The notes under the pieces were generated by a model. It had not been told where the DNA came from. It searched no databases and saw only the letters and a program-made list of their open reading frames with translations. The position numbers and the translations under genes are program-made. A stretch of DNA of 64,000 nt from JAYOEY01 sp038120295 (GTDB lineage Bacteria; Pseudomonadota; Alphaproteobacteria; MPNO01; UBA2964). Location of the stretch: NCBI GenBank assembly GCA_038120295.1, contig JAYOLL010000005.1, forward strand, positions 95,384 to 159,383, given 5' to 3'. Numbering within the stretch: the stretch's first letter is position 1; the number at the start of each line of letters is the position of its first letter. Below, one piece after another: positions 45,606 to 53,656 of the stretch.

Positions 45606-45622
45606 TAGGAATAATATTCCTA
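45606..45622. promoter_or_regulatory. Perfect 17-base palindrome between lysR and the cupin gene
   Basis: TAGGAATA-A-TATTCCTA, 8-bp arms around one base. It lies 39 bases before the LysR ATG and 93 bases before the cupin ATG and fits a LysR-type operator (contains T-N11-A). Confidence 0.65.
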
Positions 45623-45715
45623 CATACGGCATTTATAATCGGTATGTATCGGCTCAGCATTCCGGCGAAAAGCTGTTGCTAGCTTCGCCGGCGAACAGAT
45701 GGAGACAATCCCGCC

Positions 45716-46159
45716 ATGGATTCCCACGCACTGATCGTGAAACCTGAAACCCGTACTCCCGCCATAAACGTGCTCGGCGTCATGGAGACCGTCCTCGCCT
45801 CGGGCGATGCGACCGGTTCTGGGGAGATAACGCTTCAGGAGGGGCAAGAAGGCATGGGGCCGCCGCCACACAGCCACAACTGGGACGAGTCGTTCTTCAT
45901 TCTCGAAGGCTCGGTAGAAATACAGGTCGACGGCAGGAACGAGCTGTGCGGGCCCGGTACGCTTGTCCACGTGCCGGCGGGCTCGGCGCATGGTTTTCGA
46001 TTCGGCGCCGACGGAGGGAAGATGCTCGAATTTACCGGCAGGGACGCGCGTGCAACGGACATGTTCAAGGCGCTCGCGGACGAAATCCGGCCCGATGCGC
46101 CTGATCTCGCGAAGGTGAAGAAGGTGTTCGACCGGAACGGGGTCGCCCTGCATATCTGA
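45716..46159 (+). CDS. Cupin-domain protein
   Basis: 147 residues. Single cupin barrel: metal-binding motif 1 GPPPHSHNWDESFFILEGSVEI (H, H, E) and motif 2 GTLVHVPAGSAHGFRF (H). These proteins bind a metal and a small ligand; they can be dioxygenases, isomerases or sensors. Divergent from the LysR gene with a palindrome between, so probably its target. Function unknown. Confidence 0.8.
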   Translation: MDSHALIVKPETRTPAINVLGVMETVLASGDATGSGEITLQEGQEGMGPPPHSHNWDESFFILEGSVEIQVDGRNELCGPGTLVHVPAGSAHGFRFGADGGKMLEFTGRDARATDMFKALADEIRPDAPDLAKVKKVFDRNGVALHI

Positions 46160-46179
46160 CGGCCACGCTTTCACGGAAT

Positions 46180-47148
46180 TTACATTGTGACGCCGCGCAG
46201 CTGGCTCACATAATCGTCGAACTCCTCGCGCAGCGACTCCGGCCCTTCGATGGTCACCTGGCCCAGCCAGTCGGGGTGGCAGAGCTCGTGAATCAGCTCG
46301 CGGTGCCCCTGGCAGCGCAGCCGGACGATCAGCCCGCCGCGAACGCGGTGCATTTTCTGGCTGGGATGAAAGATGACCTTCGCCGCTCGCTTGGCGGCTT
46401 CGCCGGCGAAACGCAGCCGGATGTCGAGAATGTCGTCGCCGTGATAGATGCCGAAGCTGCGCGCCGCCCATTCCTTCATGTCCCAGCCGGGTTGGGCCTC
46501 GAAAATGGCGCCGGTGGTGCGGACATCCTCGATCAGATCCAGCCGGTAGGTCGCCGGACTGCCGTTGCGCGCCGCGACCAGATAGCCGAACCGGCCGAAC
46601 AGCAGCCCGAGCGGCTCTATCCTGCGCCAGGTCGCCCGGGGCCGCCCCGGCGACCGGTATCGGATCTCCAGCTTCTCGAACCCCTGGATAGCGCGCTCGA
46701 AAATCGCCATATGCGCCTCGTTGGCCTGGGTCCGCGGCCCGGTCCGGCCCGCATGGGCGGTGCGACCGATCAGTTCCTCCTGATCGACAGCCATATGGGT
46801 GGAGAGGGGCGTCTGGTTGGCGAGCAGCTTGGCGAGGGCCCTCGCCGCGGCACCCTCGGGCAGGGTCTGGAGGTGGCGTTCAAGCGCCGCGCGTTCATTG
46901 GGCGACAGCGCCAGAAGCGGGCCGGGGAACGACGCGCGCAACCTCCAGCGCTTGGCCAGATGATGGTCGCTTTCCAGGCGACTGGGCTCCGCTTCCAGCC
47001 CGATCTCGGAAAGCCCCTGCAGCATGCGTTCCACCGTCTTGCGGCTGCGCCCGGCGCGAGCCATCAGCTGTCCCATCGTCAGCCCGAGAGAGCTGGCCTG
47101 CAGCTCCAAGGCGAGATCCAGCAGGTCGCGCAGCTTGGTATAGGCCAT
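46180..47148 (-). CDS. WYL-domain transcriptional regulator
   Basis: 322 residues. N-terminal helix-turn-helix (LGLTMGQLMARAGRSRKTVERMLQGL) then a WYL domain with RATWRRIEPLGLLFGRFGYLVAARNG (about 170-200) and a C-terminal WCX extension. The usual WYL residues are altered. WYL regulators sense a small or nucleotide ligand and control DNA repair, defence or catabolic genes. The frame reaches 47178 but I take ATG at 47148. It is divergent from an unknown gene across 126 bases with an inverted repeat. Confidence 0.85.
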   Translation of the reverse strand: MAYTKLRDLLDLALELQASSLGLTMGQLMARAGRSRKTVERMLQGLSEIGLEAEPSRLESDHHLAKRWRLRASFPGPLLALSPNERAALERHLQTLPEGAAARALAKLLANQTPLSTHMAVDQEELIGRTAHAGRTGPRTQANEAHMAIFERAIQGFEKLEIRYRSPGRPRATWRRIEPLGLLFGRFGYLVAARNGSPATYRLDLIEDVRTTGAIFEAQPGWDMKEWAARSFGIYHGDDILDIRLRFAGEAAKRAAKVIFHPSQKMHRVRGGLIVRLRCQGHRELIHELCHPDWLGQVTIEGPESLREEFDDYVSQLRGVTM

Positions 47149-47216
47149 GTCGAAACTTCCTCTCGTTCTCTCATGCACGCCTGATTTTTATAACCCGAAA
47201 AATGACGAATAAGGAA

Positions 47217-47253
47217 ACTATCCTCACACTTATCGACCAAGCGATCGGATAGT
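47217..47253. promoter_or_regulatory. Inverted repeat between the WYL regulator and its divergent neighbour
   Basis: ACTATCC (47217-47223) and GGATAGT (47247-47253), perfect seven-base arms with a 23-base spacer. It lies in the shared divergent promoter region and may be the WYL operator. Confidence 0.5.
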
Positions 47254-47274
47254 CACAACCAAATGAGGAACGCC

Positions 47275-47730
47275 ATGCATACCGACTTCCTGCCGACTAG
47301 AAAGATTCCTGTCAGCCAGCTATACGCCTGGAACAGCCGACGCGCCTTTCCGCTGGAAATCGATCTTACCCATCGCGGCTGCGCCATTCGCGATGAGGTC
47401 AGCGGCCTCGCTTTCCTCGCCTCGACCGACGATGACGGGTTTATTCGCGGGGCCACGCTCTCGGGCGACAGGGGGGACCATCTGGTTCATTCGCTTCTGT
47501 CCGAGATGACCGGCTGCGACTGGGTCAACGAATATTCCGAGGACTGGCCGCTTTATCGCTGCTGGACCGAGGAGGAACGACGGGCCCACGCGCGCCAGGT
47601 CGCGGCCGATCTGGCGGAGGACCGGGCCGAAGCGGAAGGCATCCCGCTGCGCGAGGCGTTCGAGATTGAATTCCGGGCGGTTTACTCGATGCACCCGGTC
47701 ACTGTCAGTGCGCAGCAGGCGGCTGCGTGA
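47275..47730 (+). CDS. Uncharacterised 151-residue protein divergent from the WYL regulator
   Basis: I do not recognise this protein. It starts MHTDFLPTRKIPVSQLY, has GCDWVNEYSEDWPLYRCW in the middle and a charged helix EEERRAHARQVAADLAEDRAEAEG, ending near FRAVYSMHPVTVSAQQ. No signal peptide or membrane segment. GAGGAAC six bases before the ATG at 47275 supports this start rather than ATG 47263. It is divergent from the WYL gene and so probably under its control. No function can be assigned. Confidence 0.6.
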   Translation: MHTDFLPTRKIPVSQLYAWNSRRAFPLEIDLTHRGCAIRDEVSGLAFLASTDDDGFIRGATLSGDRGDHLVHSLLSEMTGCDWVNEYSEDWPLYRCWTEEERRAHARQVAADLAEDRAEAEGIPLREAFEIEFRAVYSMHPVTVSAQQAAA

Positions 47731-47924
47731 AAGGGGCTTGTCGTCGCCGGCCGGGCGAACGGCCGCATCGCCTGGCGCGACGGTCGCCGCCCGGGCCGAA
47801 CCGGGCCAAACACGTCTGATGAGCTCTTTATACCCTGGGCGCCAACGGTTTCTTAAGTTTTGAGGACTAAAACTCATTCCCTCATTCCGAGTATATGCCC
47901 CAAAAGGAAACACTGGATTTCGCC

Positions 47925-48230
47925 ATGAAGCAGGAAACGAATATTGTCGACGATCAGTTCATAATTTCGCTTAGCGAAGACCTCTCCTTCGCCGATCAGG
48001 CGACATTTCGGGAGGTTATCGACAGAGCAAATGAGAGCGGGAAGAACAAATGCGTTTTTGAACTGAACCAGCTCGTATCGATTGATTCCTCCGGCCTCGG
48101 AATGTTCCTGCTTGCAAGCGAAGAAGCCAGGAAAAGCAACTGGTCCCTTGTTTTGCGGGGCGCGCAGGGACAGGTCAAACGAATGCTCACGCTTTGCAAG
48201 TTCGATGAGATGGTTCTTATCGAAAATTGA
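47925..48230 (+). CDS. STAS-domain anti-sigma-factor antagonist (RsbV/SpoIIAA-like)
   Basis: About 101 residues from ATG 47925 (a start at 47895 would add ten). Single STAS domain with the phospho-acceptor motif QLVSIDSSGLGMFLLASEEAR; the Ser before the Gly is the usual switch site. Partner-switching proteins of this type bind an anti-sigma kinase when unphosphorylated. It is followed by a receiver-PP2C phosphatase and a pseudo-receiver-HATPase protein, so all parts of a switch are present. The sigma factor it controls is not in this window. Confidence 0.85.
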   Translation: MKQETNIVDDQFIISLSEDLSFADQATFREVIDRANESGKNKCVFELNQLVSIDSSGLGMFLLASEEARKSNWSLVLRGAQGQVKRMLTLCKFDEMVLIEN

Positions 48231-48282
48231 CGGACGAAGGATGCCGGCGATACGGAACTCATAGAAGCGCCAAAGCAGGCCG

Positions 48283-49560
48283 ATGAAAATTTCCGGTATC
48301 GAGCCCTCGGCAAGGCCGCTGTCGTCTGCCCGCTCTCTTTCGCCGGGAAAAGAGTCGGGAATCCGGGATGCGATCCGGTCCTCCACGATTCTGATCGTCG
48401 ACGACCACAAGCTGATCCGCGACATGATCAGTGTCATCCTATCGAAAGCCGGTTTCACCAACCTGTACTACGCCGAAGACGGTCTCCTGGCCCTGGACAG
48501 GGCGGACCGCATTAATCCGGACATGGTGATCCTCGATCAGAACATGCCCAATATGAGCGGGATCGAGGTGTGCCGGAAACTTCGGGCGGACCCCCGGTGG
48601 CGGGACCTGACGGTTCTGTTCCAGACGGCCTCCAGTACCGAGGATGAGCGCGTCCGAGCATTCGAAGTCGGCGCCACCGACCTCGTAAGCAAGCCGATCA
48701 ATCCGCGCGAGCTCGTCGCGCGCGTTCGATTGCACCTGGCGAATCGCACCATGATTCGACGCCTGTCGGAGTACCAGGCGCGTACAAGTGAGGAGCTGAA
48801 TGCCGCTCACTTCATGCAGGAAGGCCTTCTGCCGGACGACAAAACAATCGAAGCTGCAGCGAGGCGCCATGGGCTGATCATCGGGTCCCACTACAGCGCC
48901 TGTTCGGAACTGGGGGGCGATATCTGGAATCTGAGAAGCCTGGACGATGAACGACTGGCTTTCTATCTGGCAGACTTTTCCGGCCACGGAGTCGGCGCCG
49001 CGCTCAATACGTTTCGTCTGCAGACCTATATGGACCGTACCGATCTCGACCTTGCCGATCCGTCTGCCTGCCTGTTCGACGTAAACAACTACCTCTCGGA
49101 GGTGCTGCCTGCCGGCCAGTTCGCAACGATGATCTACGGCATTCTCGACCGTTGCGAGAACAGGCTCACCTACGCATCGGCCGGCGCGCCCCCACCTGTA
49201 ATCTGTCGCGGCATGGGAAATACCGGACCCGAGTGGGCGTTGCTCGAATCCGCCGGCCTGCCTGTCGGTATGAAAAACGGGACCGGTTACGAGCTGCGTG
49301 AAGCGGCCTTCGCCCCCGGGGCCTTTCTGCTCTTATACAGCGATGCGCTGATCGAAACGCCATCGCCCGCGGACCCAATCTTCACGGAAGACCTTCTTGG
49401 GGAGTTTGTCGCTTCGAAATCCCGGATCGCACCGGGGGCCGAACTGCTACAGGCGGTTAACACACATCTCTTCGAAACCAACGATCAGCTGCTGAGCGAC
49501 GACCTGACGATGGTTTTCATCGGCTCGCCCGAACCGGTCAGGCTGGAGACAGGGGAATAG
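48283..49560 (+). CDS. Receiver-PP2C (SpoIIE/RsbU-like) phosphatase
   Basis: 425 residues. Receiver domain at about 30-155 (ILIVDDHKLIRDMISV, phospho-Asp in MVILDQNMPNMSG, Lys in DLVSKPINPREL), then a PP2C domain with SELGGDIWNLRSL and LADFSGHGVGAALNTF and the last Asp in SDDLTMVFIG, all metal-binding residues kept. A phosphorylated receiver should activate dephosphorylation of the STAS protein. Starts 52 bases after it. Confidence 0.9.
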   Translation: MKISGIEPSARPLSSARSLSPGKESGIRDAIRSSTILIVDDHKLIRDMISVILSKAGFTNLYYAEDGLLALDRADRINPDMVILDQNMPNMSGIEVCRKLRADPRWRDLTVLFQTASSTEDERVRAFEVGATDLVSKPINPRELVARVRLHLANRTMIRRLSEYQARTSEELNAAHFMQEGLLPDDKTIEAAARRHGLIIGSHYSACSELGGDIWNLRSLDDERLAFYLADFSGHGVGAALNTFRLQTYMDRTDLDLADPSACLFDVNNYLSEVLPAGQFATMIYGILDRCENRLTYASAGAPPPVICRGMGNTGPEWALLESAGLPVGMKNGTGYELREAAFAPGAFLLLYSDALIETPSPADPIFTEDLLGEFVASKSRIAPGAELLQAVNTHLFETNDQLLSDDLTMVFIGSPEPVRLETGE

Positions 49561-49562
49561 CC

Positions 49563-50474
49563 ATGAACATACTTTATGTACTCTGCGATGCCCGAACGCC
49601 CGGCCCTATTCCCGACCAGCTTTGTGCAAAGGGGTATAAAACAGAGGTCGTCGATGAGCCCAGCTCCGCAATCTTCACGATCCGGGAAAATCCTGACGCG
49701 ATCGATGCCGTGATTTTCAATTCCGGCGGAGACGTGCAGGAAGGGCTGGAGTTCCTGACCCTTGTAAAGACCGACACGGAAATATGGGACACGCCTGTTA
49801 TCGTCCAGTCGAATGGGGCCAGCGAGGAAGAACAGACGTCGCTTGTCGAGGCCGGGGCCTATTTCTGTATCGTAGCAGACATCGATAACGACATTCTGCA
49901 TTCGATCGTGCGCACCTCAGCGGTCGATGCCAGGCAAACCCGGCTGATTCGGAAGGATGTAAGGAATCGCAGTTCGGGTGTCGGCCGGCTGGTGAACGCC
50001 ACGTTTGAGATCCAGACACTTGATGAAGCCCGCAAGCTTGCGACGATGCTCTCCCTGCCCTGTCCGGATCCCCAGTCTGCGGCCATCGGCCTGACGGAAC
50101 TCCTGGTGAATGCGATCGAGCATGGCAACCTGGGGATCACGTACGAACAAAAGCAGATACTCCTCGACACGAACAGCTGGCCGCAGGAAATTGAGAAACG
50201 ACTTCTGTTGACAGAGAACCGGAACAAATACGTGACTGTCGAATTCGAGACCCACAGCAGTTCGATCCAGTTCCGGATCAAGGACATGGGAAGGGGCTTC
50301 GATCCGAAACCCTTCATGACGATCTGCCCGGAGCGAATGACGCGCCGAAACGGTCGCGGGATCGCCATGGCCGCTCAGTTCTGTTTCGATAAGGTCGAGT
50401 ATATCGGATGCGGCAACGAGGTATCCGTCACGATTGACCACGTGGCCAAATGGGGACAAAGGCTGTCCGCCTGA
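49563..50474 (+). CDS. Pseudo-receiver plus HATPase (RsbW-like anti-sigma kinase candidate)
   Basis: 303 residues, two bases after the phosphatase. Residues 1-120 fold like a receiver (MNILYVLCDARTPG, DAVIFNSGGDVQEGLEFLTL) but the phospho-Asp position is Asn and the switch Lys position is replaced (CIVADID), so it cannot be phosphorylated normally. A helical linker follows. The HATPase (from about 165) has LTELLVNAIEHGNLGI, FRIKDMGRGFDP and TRRNGRGIAMAAQF. It is expected to phosphorylate the STAS protein or sequester a sigma factor. Its insert QKQILLDTNSWPQEIEKRL is long for RsbW. Confidence 0.8.
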   Translation: MNILYVLCDARTPGPIPDQLCAKGYKTEVVDEPSSAIFTIRENPDAIDAVIFNSGGDVQEGLEFLTLVKTDTEIWDTPVIVQSNGASEEEQTSLVEAGAYFCIVADIDNDILHSIVRTSAVDARQTRLIRKDVRNRSSGVGRLVNATFEIQTLDEARKLATMLSLPCPDPQSAAIGLTELLVNAIEHGNLGITYEQKQILLDTNSWPQEIEKRLLLTENRNKYVTVEFETHSSSIQFRIKDMGRGFDPKPFMTICPERMTRRNGRGIAMAAQFCFDKVEYIGCGNEVSVTIDHVAKWGQRLSA

Positions 50475-50573
50475 CCGCACGGGCCTGATCCGACCCGCAG
50501 ATTGAGACCCAAGCCGATCGGATCCGACATAGCCGCCAGCGGTGTCCGTTCCCGAACACCTATCTTCGAAGAT

Positions 50574-51902
50574 TCAATCGTTGAAATTGTCGCGCAACGT
50601 TCCCGCGCTATATTCGGTTTTCGAGAGCCCCCGACGCTGAAGCTCCGGCACCACGCGCTCGACGAACTCGCGAATGTTATCCATCGCGTGATAGCCGCGC
50701 CCCAGGATGAATCCGCCATTGGCGCCGGTCTCGTTGTGGATCATCTCCAGCTTGTCGACGATCTCTTCAGGCGTCCCCTCGGCCGTCATGATCCTCTTTG
50801 TAAGGTAGTCGCGGCCAAGCTCCAGGACGGTGGTCTTTGAGTCGGTGGTTTTGACGATCTCTTCTAAGGTTCCGAGATTGCCGCCCGCTTCGCGGACCTG
50901 ATCCGCAAAATCCGACAGGGTCATGTTTGGATCGGCTGTCGAAAAATCAACGCCAAACCATTGCGACATTTCGATCAGACCGCCCTCGGGCGGGATCGAA
51001 TCGAGAAAGGCCTGCTCCTTCGCCCGCGCTTCGGATCGCGACTCCGCCACCTGAACGCGCACCGACCACAGGATGCCGAGATCGCGCGGCTTCCTGCCGA
51101 ACGACGCGAGCTTCTCGTCGATCGCGGCTCGATGCTGTTTCATGCTTTCCACGGTCCGGCGCGTACTGAATTGCAGATCCGCGTATTTGGCGGCCAGATC
51201 CATTCCGGGGCCTGACTGTCCGGCCTGAATGATCAGCGGCCGCTGTTGCGGCGACGGCAGGGCCGGCAGCGGGCCGCGGACATTGAAGTAATCGCCCCGG
51301 AAATCAAGCCGGTGCACCTTGTCGGGATCCAGAAACAGCCCCTTGTCCCGGTCCAGCACCGGGGCATCCGGTTCGACGCTGTCCCACAGCTGGCAGGCAA
51401 CCTGAAGGAATTCCTGCGCCCGGCGATAGCGCTCGTCATGTTCCATCATGACGTCGAAACCCCAGTTCATCGCCTCCCATTTGTAGGCCGACGTAACGGC
51501 GTTCCAGGCGATCCGCCCCCGCGTCACGTGATCGAGCGCATTGAACATTCGCGCGCAATGAAAGGGGTGGTGATAGGTCGTCGACATGGTCAAGGCATAG
51601 CCGATGTGATTCGTCACCCGTGCGAGAACCGGAATCATGGGCGTCATGTCGTGACGGGGCCATTTGACGCCCCGGCTGACGACGGCGTCGAAGTTCCCGC
51701 CGAAATCCTCCGACGTACCGCCGGTATCGCCGAAAAACAGCAGGTCCATTTTTCCGCGTTCGGCGATTTTCGCGATGTCTTCGTAGAAATCGGACGTGCT
51801 GTAATAGGGATAGCCTACCCAGGAGCCCGGCATCCGCCACAGAAAGTCGGTATGGAGAAACGAAAGGTCGGCGGCCAGGTGGATGGTTTCTCGGGCTGAC
51901 AT
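50574..51902 (-). CDS. LLM-class flavin-dependent monooxygenase (NtaA/SnaA/DszA type)
   Basis: 442 residues, the length of the nitrilotriacetate-monooxygenase-like group. FLWRMPGSWVGYPYYSTSDF near the start, TMSTTYHHPFHCARMFNALDHVTRGRIAWNAVTS and PLIIQAGQSGPGMDLAAKYADLQF are signatures. It uses FMNH2 from a separate reductase to oxidise small organic molecules (N- or S-containing). No reductase is adjacent. Substrate unknown. Confidence 0.87.
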   Translation of the reverse strand: MSARETIHLAADLSFLHTDFLWRMPGSWVGYPYYSTSDFYEDIAKIAERGKMDLLFFGDTGGTSEDFGGNFDAVVSRGVKWPRHDMTPMIPVLARVTNHIGYALTMSTTYHHPFHCARMFNALDHVTRGRIAWNAVTSAYKWEAMNWGFDVMMEHDERYRRAQEFLQVACQLWDSVEPDAPVLDRDKGLFLDPDKVHRLDFRGDYFNVRGPLPALPSPQQRPLIIQAGQSGPGMDLAAKYADLQFSTRRTVESMKQHRAAIDEKLASFGRKPRDLGILWSVRVQVAESRSEARAKEQAFLDSIPPEGGLIEMSQWFGVDFSTADPNMTLSDFADQVREAGGNLGTLEEIVKTTDSKTTVLELGRDYLTKRIMTAEGTPEEIVDKLEMIHNETGANGGFILGRGYHAMDNIREFVERVVPELQRRGLSKTEYSAGTLRDNFND

Positions 51903-52110
51903 GGCAGTCTTCGCTTTATGACGTTGGGGCCGTACGGGGTGTTGTCAGACAAACGCGAACTCGAGACCGATTGCAAGCCGGACCCCGTTAATCATGCCGC
52001 CAATTGACGCCTTTCTGCAATGGCCGCCGAGCGGACCTTCCCGTCTTCGGAATGGCTGGTGCGAGTTTTCAGCCCGATTGTTCAACCACCGACGGCATTC
52101 CTGGCTCTTC

Positions 52111-53070
52111 TCATTGCCGAGGATTTTCATGGCGCCCCGAAACCGGCTCAAGCCGATTACGTCTGACAGCGCCTCTTCGTGAGCTATGCGCTTTGGAAGC
52201 AGGCATTCGTGCCTTCACGCTCATCAGAAAGGCGAAAACATTGTCCAACACCGGAGCTGATCTTCTAAAAGGTAACGATAGCGCAATCAGAATGCCGGCA
52301 TGTCCGACATCCTCCAAGGGGACATACTGGGCAGGTGCGTTCGCTTCGATCAAAGCAGCCGTCAGGCTTTCGGAATTCCGGGGGTTAACCGTCCAGTCGT
52401 CAAGGCCATGCAGCAGAAGGGATCGCGGCGCATTCCTGTCGGCAAATGTTACAGGTCGTGCATCGTCGACATGCTTCGCATGTTTAAAGACCGGGCTGAT
52501 AGAGGAATAACGCAGCGGGTCGAAAGAGTACGGTCCTGCCAGACCGATCAAGCCGGAAACCGCCTTCGGCGGTACGTCAGCGGTTTCCAGGTAAACCCTG
52601 TCGAGTGCCAGAAGCGCCGCAATGTGCGCCCCGGCCGAGTGCCCCATCAGTACCATCGAGGATCCGTTGCCGCCGAACCGCGCGATTGATCGATGAACCC
52701 ACCTGACGGCGCTGGCGCCATCTGATACGAAATCCGGGAACCTGACCTGCGGAAAAAGCCGATAATCCGCCACTACGGTAATGTAACCGCGGGACGCAAA
52801 GGTCTGACCGACGAATCTGTACTGGGCGCGATCGCCCGATTTCCAGCTGCCGCCGTAAAAGAACACGATAACCGGCGCGTCGGGGTCTGTCCGGAGCGGA
52901 ACATAAACATCGAGTCTGTGGCGGGGATCAGGTCCGTAAGGAATATCAGCAACCACCTCATAGCCAGAGTGGGGGACAACCCGGTCAAGTAGCACTAGCG
53001 GGGAGCAGCCTGATAACGCGGTCACAGCTGATATCAGGGCGATGGCGCGAAGCACAAAGGACCGGGTCAT
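52111..53070 (-). CDS. Alpha/beta-hydrolase lipoprotein (esterase/carboxylesterase-like)
   Basis: 319 residues. Lipoprotein signal ALISAVTALSGC at 1-22 (Cys after ALSG). Hydrolase core: PVIVFFYGGSWKSGDRAQY oxyanion region, nucleophile Ser in VLMGHSAGAHIAALLALD, Asp in LHGLDDWTVNP and His in LEDVGHAGI. The active-site pattern YGGxW replaces the HGGGW of classical hormone-sensitive lipase members. Anchored at a membrane in the periplasm. The start at 53070 is chosen because the frame upstream (to 53184) contains no signal-like sequence. Substrate unknown. Confidence 0.85.
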   Translation of the reverse strand: MTRSFVLRAIALISAVTALSGCSPLVLLDRVVPHSGYEVVADIPYGPDPRHRLDVYVPLRTDPDAPVIVFFYGGSWKSGDRAQYRFVGQTFASRGYITVVADYRLFPQVRFPDFVSDGASAVRWVHRSIARFGGNGSSMVLMGHSAGAHIAALLALDRVYLETADVPPKAVSGLIGLAGPYSFDPLRYSSISPVFKHAKHVDDARPVTFADRNAPRSLLLHGLDDWTVNPRNSESLTAALIEANAPAQYVPLEDVGHAGILIALSLPFRRSAPVLDNVFAFLMSVKARMPASKAHSSRRGAVRRNRLEPVSGRHENPRQ

Positions 53071-53193
53071 GATCTTTATACGGTTACGCCCGGTTTTCGG
53101 ATCATTTTCCCTGACACCTGCCGCTTGAACCCTGTTCCGGGGAAACATCGTACAGGTCACTTGCCAACCAACCTCGAATTTCAAGGCTGCGGC

Positions 53194-53223
53194 TGATCCG
53201 AATACAGAGGGATTGCGTACATT
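53194..53223 (+). promoter_or_regulatory. ECF sigma-type promoter 1 (hairpin leader and zinc-ribbon gene)
   Basis: TGATCC (53194-53199), 18-base spacer ending GCG, TACATT (53218-53223). Matches the spacing and sequence of five other sites in this cluster. Predicted start near 53229, giving a leader of about 140 bases before the zinc-ribbon ATG. Confidence 0.7.
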
Positions 53224-53309
53224 TTAGTGGTGACTGAGGGTTCAGTCCGAGGCGCTTCCCCTCGCTGACGGGCCTGATGCCTCTCAACACCGGAACGAGA
53301 GCGGCTCCA

Positions 53310-53349
53310 GGGGGTATCGATTGGTTCCTCCCGCCAATGCGATACCCCC
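53310..53349 (+). ncRNA. Stem-loop with anti-Shine-Dalgarno loop in a leader or small RNA
   Basis: GGGGGTATCGATTGG (53310-53324) pairs with CCAAT plus CGATACCCCC (53334-53338 and 53340-53349) with one bulged G. The nine-base loop is TTCCTCCCG. Its TTCCTCCC is an exact complement of GGGAGGAA (53646-53653), the ribosome site of the next operon's first gene. Alphaproteobacterial stress small RNAs with CCUCC-loops are known; that this is one is inference. No terminator T run follows. Confidence 0.5.
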
Positions 53350-53370
53350 CTTCCGCTTGCCCTGTCAGAG

Positions 53371-53586
53371 ATGACGTTTTTCCAATCGGCCAATGATTCT
53401 GCACTCAACCCAGCCATGATAAAGAAATTCAAGAAATTCGGGGATGATACAGAGAACTCGGTGATCAACCGCCCGTGCCTGAAATGCGGAAAGAATTTTT
53501 CCAGCTCCTGGAATGGCGAACGGATCTGCAAGCGATGCAAGGATACCGATGCCTGGAGGAGCGCAAATTCCAGCCTTGACGCCTGA
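53371..53586 (+). CDS. Small zinc-ribbon protein
   Basis: 71 residues. CLKCGKNFSSSWNGERICKRCK carries two CxxC pairs of a treble-clef or ribbon zinc site (key positions C36, C39, C53 and C56). N-terminal FQSANDSALNPAMIKKFKKFG is basic and amphipathic. The start could also be ATG 53416, giving 56 residues; neither has a good ribosome site, so I keep the first. Resembles short alphaproteobacterial zinc-finger proteins of unknown function; it may bind nucleic acid. It lies behind promoter 1 and a hairpin leader. Confidence 0.65.
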   Translation: MTFFQSANDSALNPAMIKKFKKFGDDTENSVINRPCLKCGKNFSSSWNGERICKRCKDTDAWRSANSSLDA

Positions 53587-53602
53587 ATTTCGTCAAACAG
53601 GG

Positions 53603-53632
53603 TGATCCGTAGCGCCCATTCCAGCGTAACAG
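53603..53632 (+). promoter_or_regulatory. ECF sigma-type promoter 2 (DUF6134-SDR-NTF2 operon)
   Basis: TGATCC (53603-53608), 18-base spacer ending GCG, TAACAG (53627-53632). Predicted transcript start about 53639, giving a short leader to the ATG at 53657, which has GGGAGGAA before it. Confidence 0.8.
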
Positions 53633-53656
53633 AAGGTCGCGCGTAGGGAGGAAACG

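Larger units (their letters stand above)
53071..53370. other. 300-base region with a sigma-type promoter and hairpin
   Basis: No protein gene of its own is supported. It contains a TGATCC-N18-TACATT site at 53194-53223 and a strong stem-loop at 53310-53349, so it probably forms the leader of the zinc-ribbon gene or encodes a small RNA. Confidence 0.6.

Noticed and set aside
50486..50515. Another TGATCC with 18-base spacer, after the HATPase gene
   Set aside because: The position of the -10 reads CAAGCC, not TA, and no plus-strand gene starts behind it.
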